Shown here: in pieces, positions 22,170-33,300 of the stretch
Numbering within the stretch: position 1 is the first letter of the stretch
How the letters are laid out: each line of letters begins with the position of its first letter
Origin: Pogona vitticeps
Lineage: Eukaryota > Chordata > Lepidosauria > Squamata > Agamidae
Direction: 5' to 3'
NCBI RefSeq assembly: GCF_051106095.1
Contig: NC_135783.1
Location: forward strand, 195,622,947-195,686,946
DNA length: 64,000 nt
The notes under the pieces: model-generated
The model's input: the letters and a program-made list of their open reading frames with translations, nothing else
What the model was told of the DNA's origin: nothing
Database searches by the model: none
Position numbers and translations under genes: made by a program

Positions 22170-23700
22170 ACGAATACAGAAAGTGTACTTATTTTTGCAA
22201 AGGAAAACGCAAAGGCCAAGCAATGTAAGAAACAGCAATAAGTGGGCAGTGTTACCATCAGAGAGCATAAATGAGCAGGACCTAGCCAGCATTGGGAATT
22301 ACCCTGTAGGTGTGTATTTACATGCAGGATACAGTCACTACCAGTGTCTGAGTGAGAATTCTAGAAAAATCAACTCTCTTAATGAACTGTACTGCAGCAA
22401 TTTGAAAGTAGAATTGCTGACTGAAAGGTCTGTATATAAATATCTCAGAGGCTGGCTGGAGTGTTGTTTTTTAAAAAAATTCTGTACTCATTGCCACTTT
22501 TAAAAAACGGGTTTAAAGAGTGCTTTGTGATGTAACACATTGCTCTAATTACTCTTCTCTACACAGTTAAGTACAGGAATGACCAAAACTCCTTCAACAT
22601 GTTCCTCCAAACTGCCATTTTAGAAAGAACAAGTAAGTGCACAGGGACTTACTACGCTAAAATACTTGCACTTCCAAGCACTGGATCAAATCTTGTTGTG
22701 CAGCTCTGTGTGCACAACAACGTCATTATCCACAGCAAATTGCTGCTGTTTAAAAGGTGATTGTGGATGCACAAAACCCATACACAATGTAATAAATTCA
22801 CATGCACCTTGAAGTCAACAAAGGCACCTGTAATCAGTGATTTGCCACTGATGACATCACCACTGCACACACAGAGATACATAACAAGATTTCAGTATTT
22901 GTTACTTCTTATAAGCATCAACCTCAGTTAGCGTTAGTTTATTTGCCATCAAGTTGCTTTCAATTCATGAAAACCCTAAGCAGAGTTTATTGTAAATGAG
23001 TTTTTCAAAGATTGATTTACCATTTCTATTCCCCATGAGCTTTTATGGCCTAACGGTGCTTTGAATTGAAGTCTCTTGAGTCCTGGCCCATAGTAATGCC
23101 ATTACCTGTACCTATATTGCTTCCAAGATTTGAAATATCCTAGGATATAAAAGTGCTTACTCATGGGTTTTAGGGCATTACCAGGTTTAATGTTTTATCT
23201 GCATTTCTTTCCTTTTGGAGAGGTCTATTAGCTTACTTGTGTCTACTGACAACGAGGTAAACCTTGGAGAAGCAAAGTATAGGGTTCAATATGTCCTGTT
23301 TTTATAACTATCTCTTTCATGATTGAAATAAGAGAAAACATAAGATACTCTCACTGGTCTACCTATTTCAACTGCAGGATCTGAAGAGTAGACATGAGAT
23401 TTAATGGTATAGAAGCACTGCTACAGAAAGTCGAAGGAAAAGTTGTTGATAATGCTAGATGTTGTATTTCTTATTTAAAAAACCCCTGATACTGGACAAA
23501 GCTGTCTATATTCTTGCCATTTTTTAAAAAGTATCAAAGTACTGTACACTTCTCATTTGAACCTATATGCACGTGTGGACACAAACAGTGTATGGTATCC
23601 TGTCTACCTCTATGCACACTAAATTCATCAGAAACATTGACAGTCAAGTTTGCCTATTGTTACAGAATATTGGTGATCTATACAAAGCATGATCAGCTCA
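22170..23700. other. Intergenic DNA downstream of NUP35
   Basis: No gene seen. Around 22930-23060 the phrase TTTGCCATCAAGTTGCTTTCAATTC is the reverse of the SINE tail motif found at 12290 and 29190, so an eroded antisense copy is likely there. The rest is unassigned, AT-rich DNA. Confidence 0.45.
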
Positions 23701-23704
23701 CAAA

Positions 23705-24233
23705 TCTACAACACCATCACTTTTATTAAGAAAGATACAAAAAGTTAGGACAGCTGCAGATTTAGAATCATTCTGTCCAGCATTTTTATAAACATTGATT
23801 ACAATGTAAAAGAACTCACTTTTAAAAAAATGTTTTAAAATTGGCAACAAGTTTCTTTTCATACAACAATCTACACGGAGTTTATCCTGCAGCAAACAAT
23901 GCCATCCTTCCAGACATAGAAAGAGAATCAAGCTATTGAAAAGCCATGAACAGTGTTACATGTCCTGAAATTAAGAGTCATGTGTCGCACACAAATTAAT
24001 TTTTACTTGAATTATGCCATCGCTACAGAAGATAAGACAATGACTGCAACTGTTCAACAACATCTCGGAGTCACACATATATCCAGATGCTGGTTAAAGT
24101 GCAAATTACATGTGTGCCAAATACTTTTTAGAAGGCAGAGCTGATGTTCAAGATGCTACCATGAATGGTTATACAACCAACCATAGACACTGGCACATTG
24201 GCATAAAGTCTAGCCCAGCTCCTTCACTTTTGA
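23705..24233 (-). other. NUP35: NUP35 3' untranslated region (predicted)
   Basis: The region follows the NUP35 stop codon (24234-24236). It contains one canonical minus-strand AATAAA at 23722-23727, so polyadenylation probably occurs 10-25 bases below that, near 23705. The exact end is inferred. Confidence 0.55.
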
Positions 24234-24311
24234 CTACCAGCCAAACATGTACTCCAGAGCTTTGGACACAATGCTTTCATCTTTCCTTGGAGTCTGTCTG
24301 TCAGAAACCAC
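24234..24311 (-). CDS. NUP35: NUP35 coding exon 9 and stop
   Basis: Encodes [20 protein letters not shown] then YMFGW and a TAG stop. The Trp-ended amphipathic helix is the membrane-contact tip of the protein. The acceptor is TTTCTAG. Confidence 0.95.
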   Translation of the reverse strand: MVSDRQTPRKDESIVSKALEYMFGW

Positions 24312-27300
24312 CTAGAAAGGAGAAGCACATAATAAGTAGCAGATCTGAATCGTCAATAAGAAAACAGGAATTCCTCTCCTCCAGTATAAAAGTGCATGTT
24401 GCTATTTTTCTCACTATGTTCTGTTTAAATACCTGGTAGTCACTAGTTGAAGCTTTATATGCTGTCGCCAGGGGTCTCATAGTGGAGATCTTCTGTGTAC
24501 TTGAAGGCTGCACTGGTGTACCTGGTGTTTTCACTGGTGGTGTGAAGACCGATGTTGGGGATGATGCAGAGCCTCTATCTGTGCTTTCCATCACACTCTA
24601 CAAAAAATTCAAGTACTTTTTAAAATATTAAAGTTATCTGAATCTAAGCATTTCTTTTCAGAAGCATAACAAAACAATACTACATTTCATCATCAAAACT
24701 AGGCTGAGGGACTATATTCCTTTTCAGGGAAGAACAACTGCTGTAAACAATGATTAAATAAGCTATGTAGGCATGCTGTTACATGTAAGTATAACTAAGG
24801 TTAAATGAATGTAGATGTGCTAAAAACTGAGTCCAGCAATTCCTTGAACCTTAATTTTTGATGCTGAGCAATATAGTAAAGCTTTACTCCTATCCTTAGG
24901 AACAAGTACACTCCCACTGAATGCAGTGAGGCTTCTGAATTCCCAAGACTTGTGTAATAAAGGTTATACTTACAAGAACACACATTCTGTTTACTGTTAA
25001 AATAGATCTCTTTGCAATTTTATTTAAATACGTAGTACCCATTTAACTCCAAAGAAAATATGATGTTGATGCCAGCTCCTTAGACTAGATTTTCCTTTAA
25101 CTTACTATCCATCTCAAGAAAAGGCACTTGTTTATCAGACCACCATTATCATTCTTGAAAGGAAGTAAATACTAAAATACTCAAAACATCCTACTCAATT
25201 TATGCACCGAAATACTCACAGGGAGGTGGCTTGTACTGATGTCCTGTACTAACTGTGCCTCATTTTATTACTGTATAAGGTCCATCTAAATGTTTAATAT
25301 AATTCAGGCATTTGGCAAAAGCATGGAATGGTCAGGAACATAACAGACCAGAAAAAGTGATTAGAAGACAAAAATAGTAGACTCACAGAACTAGAGACAG
25401 ACACATTTTTAAATAAGATCACTCACGTTCAATACTCCATTTATGATCGAACTTTTACAACTTAAATAAAAGATAAAGGTGGGATCAAGGTTCAGAATCT
25501 AACACACTGAATTACAGCTGCACAACTTATATATATATAAAACAACTGAAATTACTTGCAGGGGCACTTTCCCTATGTAAGAGGCACTGCTAATACATCT
25601 TAGTTCATAGACAGCAGTCATAGCACTTTGTAAGTTCTGTTCCATTGTACACATTGAACAGAAGCTTCAACAGTTTCCCCACACTTTCAAGGCCATATAA
25701 AATCAACTCACTTTATCTATACAGGGTTTCACACCAATCATAATGGATTCACCAAAAATCCTTCCATCTTTACTCAACGCTTTCCGGGCCTGTAGTTTTG
25801 ACTGGTAGCGAATGTGCATCCAGTTCCCAGTGTTGGACATCTGTACAGATTAGTAAGAAAAAGACTTAGAAGGGAAGCAGAAATCCATAGACAATTTTTA
25901 AAATCCATATATCTAGACTCACCACATGCTTTAATATGTTTCCATACTGTGCAAATTGTAGCAGGATATATGAAGCTGATGCTTGAGGAAACCTGTGAAA
26001 CCAGTAAGACTCATATCATTTAAGGATCAGAAATAAAATGTAAATACTCAATATTAATGAAATGCCACTGGCAGTATTCCCAGAACTACAGGTTATTATA
26101 TAACACCTAAGCTGCTATCAGTCTCCAAACACTGCCAATCCAGTCATCCATCATTTGCTTCCTTGACAGAGGTAATACCATAAGACCAAACAAGCCACTT
26201 TAGCTCAATTATTATGGCAAAAACTCAAATCCTTCTGTTTAAAGTTGATTGTGGGCCAAATGCATGATTTGTGCAGGGTTTTTAAGTGTACACATAGTAT
26301 AATGTTGAAGGAGATGTAACGAAGTCTGCAGGTGAAACCACAGTGGAAACTGGAGAGTTCTAAATTCTAAAGAACTCTTCATAAGGTTTTCATGGTTGCT
26401 CTACTTAAGTATAGAAACTGCTTTAACAGTTTGTTGAACACAGTGGACATACGCTATAAATATTAAAATAAATTAACATTGTGGTGCAATGGTTAAACTG
26501 CAACACTGCAGTGCAAACTCTGCTCACGACCTGAGTTCAATCACAGGCTCAGGTAGTTGGTTTGAGGTTGACTCAGCCTTCCATCCATCCACAGTTGGTA
26601 AACTGAGTCCTCAGCTTGCTGGGGAGGGGGAAATGTGTAGCCTGAATAACTGAATTGTAAACCATCCAGAAAGTGCTCTAAGCACTATGAGGTGGTATAT
26701 AAGCAGCACACTTTTGACTACTCAACAACCAGCACTAATTTCCCAGCTTAAGAGGAATCTGAACACAGCAGTAATGCCTAACATTCCATAAATGTTCAGC
26801 TTGCCCCTTTTGTTGAAATGTTGTATTCCATGAACTGAAAAGCTATTATTATTTCATGCTTTTCAGTATCACACTGTCCTCTCAGTCCTATGAAACTAAA
26901 GATCCCTTACCCAAACACTGTTACCCAGGTGTCATCAAGATGATCTTCTGATGTTAAGGCATCTCCCTGAGTATAGAAGGGGTCTAGCTGGGCTGGAGAC
27001 ATTGTGGTCTTCCTGGGCTGTGCAAGACTTGCAGGACTGAACACATTTGCACCTGTCAAATTGTAGTAATATTTACCTCAAAGGTCACTGCATTTAAAAT
27101 TGGACTAGACACTCTATTCTGAAACAACAAGCAGCATGCATTATGACTCTAACAGAGTGCTTGAGTTGACAGTCATTGGCCCAAATCCTCTTGCCTTAGC
27201 TACACAAGCAACACAAACAACATTAACTTTTGGAGGCAAAATGGCCACTGGAGATACTATCTGTTACATACAGATGTGTGTGACTTAGTGTACAGCTGAT

Positions 27301-30300
27301 AAAATCTACAGCGATTTTTTAACTTGGAATGCTTTGCCTCCATAAGTTAATCCATTTGTGCAGCTATACAAGAGAATTTTTACCATTAAGCTCATCCATT
27401 CATCAGAACTGTAGGGGAGAAAGTCCTTATGAGAATCTGCTGTCTCAATGCCAGTAAAATTGGTGCCTTTCTTCCATGCTAATATGTACCTTATGCTAAT
27501 TGTGGGAGAAACATCTAACATATGCTAATACCTGTGCACTAGAGGATTGTGGGAGGAACACCTAGCCCCTGATGGGGATCCCGCAGGGCACCCCAAAACA
27601 CTGAGGAGCTCTCTTGGCCTCTGGCAGGACTGGGGCTGTGCAGCCCTGTACTGAGTGGGAGGTGCAGCCACGGGGTCACCATGCCTTGGGGGGGTCAGGG
27701 GACGGAGGGGGGTAGGGGTTGCAAGGGCCATTCCAACTCATACCTTGCAGGAGAAATACTATGTTGTAGAAGTGGTTTTCCCAGGGAGAGACCCATCCAT
27801 TGCACTTTGGGTGTGTTACTGATCCCCATGATTTCTCCAAATGTGAGGAACTCAACTGCATAATTTGTGTTAATGGGGATTGCCCTTGTGATTTCCCAGG
27901 TGTTTTTACAATCTCTTTACCCTTTGGTTCCTGGCTGTTTTCACCATCCTCTACCATCTAAATTTGCAGCCATAGCCCCATTGGCAATGCTTTCCAAGAT
28001 GGTTTCCCCCCCTATTGAAACACATTAATTACGTAAGACCTACTTTTTTATCCCCCAAAATTAGGGGAGAAAGTGTATGTTTGTTTGTTTGTTTGTTTGT
28101 TTATTTAATTTATATCCCACCTATCTAGTCCCTCAGGACCACTCTAGGCGGCTTACAACAGACATATAACAATATAACTAAAACAATTTTAAATAAAGGG
28201 AAAAACATTAAACAAGATGGGGCAAACACTAGGAGAGGTTTCCCTGGAGGCAGACCCTAGAAAGCTAGCAGCATACACTTTCTCCCCCACTTTTTTGGGA
28301 TCAAAAAGTAGGTCTTATTTAATTAATGTGTGTTCCAATGGGAGGGACCGTCTTGTGAAACAGGGTTAAAAAAAAACCAAACCATCTTGCGAGGCTAAAT
28401 ATCATCCAGTGAAAACTGCCCATAGGAACAATCGTTTTGTGAAGACATTGCTCAAAAAAAGTCATTGTCTAGCGAATTCCTCATTTTGCGAGGTAATCGT
28501 CTAGTGAGGCACCACTGTACTGTTCTCTTAGTGCCCAGCACTATTCTGGGTAGTGTACATATAAAACAGCTAAGTGTCCAAAGTAAACAAAATGAAACCA
28601 CCAATCACAAAAGAAAAAAATAAATCAGCATTAAAACCCAATGGTGCCGCGAAGCAGAGCATGTAGGGGTGAATAACTTCAAAGGCGGCGGCCTTCAAAA
28701 GCCTGTCAGAAGAGATGCATTTTCAGCAACCTCTAAAAAATGGAGAGGGAAGGAGCCAGGCATAACTTCAACAAAAAGCAATTCCAAAGAGATGGTTTAA
28801 CTTCCAAGAAGCCCCAACCTCTTGTTGAGGATTTTCTGGCCTCCTTCAGTTTGGCCACCCAGAGGAGCACAGCCTGGGAGAATCTGATGACCCAGGAAGA
28901 TGGCCTTGGGAGAAGTGAGCTGAGAGGAAACGTGCATGCCAATCTATGGGACATGAAGTTGCCGATAAACAAATTAAAAGCAAGCTGGGTAGCCCAGTGG
29001 CTTCTGTGTCTTGCTGCAGATTCAGATGTTGGGAATTCAATTCCCCACTATGTCTCCTATGAGTAAAACCAGGCAGTGTGGCCTTGGGCAAACTGCACAG
29101 TTCCAGGGGTCACCAGAAGAAGAGCATGAGAAATACTTCTGAGTATTCTCCACACCTGGAAAACTCTGAAAAGTGTCACCATAACTCAGAATTGACTGGA
29201 CAGCACTTTATAATAATGATTTATTATTTATTTATTTATTTATTGTATTTATACCCCGTCTATCTAGTCATGATGATACATTTAATACTTTCCCCATGGG
29301 CAAGATGAGAAAAAAAAATCTGAGGAAAAGCAATATAAAGTCACCAAAGCCCTATTCAAGGCATTACTCACTTTGTTTTCTTCAACAAGGGAGCAAAGGA
29401 GCCCATAGTCCTATCCCCTCCCCATCATAAATGCCCATGCAGGGAAATGGCACATCTGAAAGCACTGAAGAGGGTTTCACAAAAATCATTTTCCACCTCA
29501 CAAGAAAAAACTTGTGTCATCAGGGCGCATCTGCCACTGACGTCCTGTCAGTTGCAGGCCAGAGGTCAGTGCACTTCAGCATGTTAAGCCTACACTGGTG
29601 TTTCTACTCAAGAGCTCTGGTTTCAGACAGAGAAGCAGTGCATGTGAGCACAAGAGACCAGCATATTAAGAGAAGAAACAAACTTAACAAGTCCTACCTG
29701 TGCCAGGGGTTGCTGGGATTGTTCCAACAACTGGACTCTGTGTCACAGAAAAACTGGTCTGCAAAAATGAGTTGATTTGAAATTCGTTTATGAAAGTCCA
29801 GAAAATCAAATGATTGAGAATAACATTTTAGAGTAAAAACCAATCAGTGAAACAACTGCGCAACATGAACACAAGCCTACCAAATTGCCACAACAGTGGA
29901 GAGCTTCTGAGTGTGTCTACTTTGCTGAACTACTCAAAGAGGAAAATGCTACTTTTTGCATCCTCTGCCCATTTAGCAGCCAGACACAACACAAGTTCCA
30001 CTTTTGCACAGTACTGTGACAGATATAAAGGTCAACTGCCAGGGGCAAATGCGGGACACAATGAAAGTTGCATATAATAGCCATTGACAACTGGGAACAG
30101 GAAGTTGCCCTTTTAAAGTAACAGTCCAATTAGAAATCCAAATATGGCATCAATAACAGGCAAGGCAAACAACAATTCAGTTTGATGGCTGAAATCCTGC
30201 TGGGCAGGGTCCCCTTGCACAACAGGAATGACAGAGAATGATGGAGTTGGAAGGGGCCTCTAAGGTCATGGAGTCAAACCCCTGCTCCAGGCAGGAAACT

Positions 30301-33300
30301 CTGCGGCTGCTTCCCCTTCCACTTGTACCTTTCTCAGTCCAGCTGGATCCTCCTTCAGTCCCATCATGCAATTACATTGGTGGTGGAAGGCAAAGCCTTC
30401 TGTGCCTTTCATATGTTATCACTGGCAACAGCAGAAATCTGCTGGTAATTATGACATCATTCTCACTGTGAAGCAGAACTCCACCACAGGAATTCAGCCA
30501 TCATTTTTATATTAAAAAAATATAATAAATGGTGTAACATGCATATATGCCTTTCCAGAAATACAGAGGTTCTAGTGCAAACCCATCTCACTCTTTTTTT
30601 AACCACCAGGTTAGAGCTTAGCCTGAAAGTGATTTCAGTATTTCACCTCAGTAAATGAAAAATACTTCAAGTATGTTATCTATGTGTACTTCCCTGCCTT
30701 TATTTTGACCAATGAACTTTATAGAACTCTAATCTGCTCCTTTCTCAAAAGACTGGTGCTAGATATGAAATTCTTCAAGGGCCTGCACATGTGCAGATGC
30801 AAGCCACTCCTCCCTCATCACCTCTACAAAAACAAGCAAAGGCTCTTCCCAGAATACAAACACAGCCTCAGAGATGCCCTCAGCACACCAAGATCTGTCT
30901 CTATTGTTCAGCCTGCTGCAAAGCTCAGTACTGTACACTGTAATTCTCCAAACTCTTAAGAAAGGATGGAAACTTTCAGAGTAAGAAGTGTGAGTAAGAA
31001 GTGTGCTTTCCTTCATAACTACAATTGTGAGCATTTTCAGATAGTTATGGTTAACAGTGCAGCAGAGTGTAATTTAACCATAATTTGCGTTTGACCAGAT
31101 ACACATTCTATTCCATTGTAATTTCAGAAAAAATTAGGAAGGTACAGTGGTACCTCGACTTACAAACATCTCCACTTGCAAACGTTTCGAGGTACGAATG
31201 GCTCCGTTCGCAAAATTTTGCTTTGACTTGCGAACAGAGCCTCGACTTGAGAACAAAAAAAGCAGGGGGGAAGGGTGGGAAATTCAAATTTCCCCTGCCT
31301 TTTTTTCGTTCCATTCAAACTGTTGTTGGCGAAGAGGCTGCTCTTTCGCCCCAACGGTTAGGAAAAGGGACCCCAGGAGGTCTCCGATTGTGGCAGGGAA
31401 GCTCCCATGGCTTCCCCGCTGCCAACAGAGACCTCTTGGGGGTCCCCCGCCACCACGATCAGTCCCTTCGGAGGTCTCCGGAGGCCTCCTGGGGGGTCCA
31501 ATTGCAGTGGCGGGGGACCCCCAGAACATCTGATGGCGGTGGGGAAGTACTGGGAGACCTCCTGGGGGTCCGATCACAATGGCTCCCCCACCACCACGAT
31601 CGGACCCCCAGGAGGTTTCTGACGGTGGTGGGGAAGCCCTGGGAGACCTCCTGGGGGTGCCCCGCCGCCACGATTGGAGGCAGTGGTCACTCAGCACCAG
31701 GAGGCTTGAGCCACCCACTCAAGGCCGCGGAGCACCAGGAGGCTTGAGCTGGCTGGGTGCTTGGCCGCTCACCCCCAGCCGTGGCGGAGGCAGCGGAGCA
31801 CTAGGAGGCTTCAGCTGGTCAGGCGCTTAGCCACTCACCCCCAGCCCCGGCGGAGGCAGCAGAGCGCCGGGAGCCTTCGGATTGGTAAGCCCTTTTTAAA
31901 AAACTGTTCTTGGTGGGTTTTGGAGGATGGGTTTGGACTCGGGGGTTATGTTTCTGTGCTGTGTTGTTTTTGGATTTGTGTCTTTTTTGTTTGTTTGTGT
32001 TTTTTTTTTGCAGTCCCAGCATGGGAGTTGCTCCGTTTATTTTTATTTTTAGTACTTATTTTTTTTAATGCTGGAATGGATTAATCCCGTTCCCATGCAT
32101 TTCAGTGGGAAATGGTACTTCAACTTACGAACACCGTTCCAATATGGATTAAGTTCATAAGTTGAGGTACCACTGTATTTTCCACAGTTTTTCTACTATT
32201 ACCCAGAATTCGATCTGTTAGGATAACCTTTTCTATAGTTATTTACTTCACCATACAACGATGTGCTACCAAGTTCTGTAATTAGACAAGATTATAGTTT
32301 GGGGGTTTTGTCGTTGTTTTGTGTGGCTCCCCCCCGTATGTAACACAACATGAAATCAAAATATTTTCTATCCATAGACTATAACTTATAGAAAACTAAT
32401 TTCCTCAGCAGAATCTGAAGTTATTCCCCCCCTTCCATATAGTAACACCTGAACAATTTACCTGCCCATAGAGAAGCATCACAATAATTCACAAGGTACA
32501 GGTTTCATTAAGATTTTTTAAAGTATTTTTGTGTCACTCACTGGTCTTCTGGATGTCAGTGGTGTTGATCCAAGACTTGGACTGGCTATTTCATCGTAAA
32601 TACTTCTAACAGGTGGGGCACCCCCTTTATCTTTATGGGTCGGAACTACGGGCTGTAGAGGCGACCCACCTAAGTGAACAGAACACAACATTTTAATTTG
32701 TTAACATGTCATTTTTGTGGGATTTCTTATACTGTGGTACACCTCAATGAAAGCATTTTGTATTGCACCAACTTTTTTTCTATCTGGATTTTGCTCACAT
32801 TATTTCCAGTGTGCATGCTAGAAGACCAAGATTTTGAAAAGTATGACTTTTCCTCAAGGTATCAGGTTCAACTTCAGAGCAGTGATTTCAACCCATATTT
32901 AGTACAAAAGTAGTATAGAAATGTTTCAGGTAATGCAACCAGCAACTCTGCACTTTGGGCACAAGCCACTTTCTACAGAAAAACTAAATGTCATGACATG
33001 CATAACTGACAGTTTTCTTCAGTAGGGTATCCTTATGCATTAAGCATGTGGATGTCCAAAATGGGAAGATGCTAATACATACCCGATATCCATGATTTAT
33101 TCTGGGCAAATGCATTTTGTATAGAGTTTTTTAAAGGAACGCAGCATTTTTTAAGTTAACACGCCTGGAATATTTGCATGTTTTCCTATCCTTGGCACCC
33201 TTTCAAGGGTCTGTGTGCTCAAAATCTGCATAATGAGAAAACTAATGTACTATGGCAATCTGTATAGTGCAACTAAGCTCAGACTATATGCTAAAACTCA

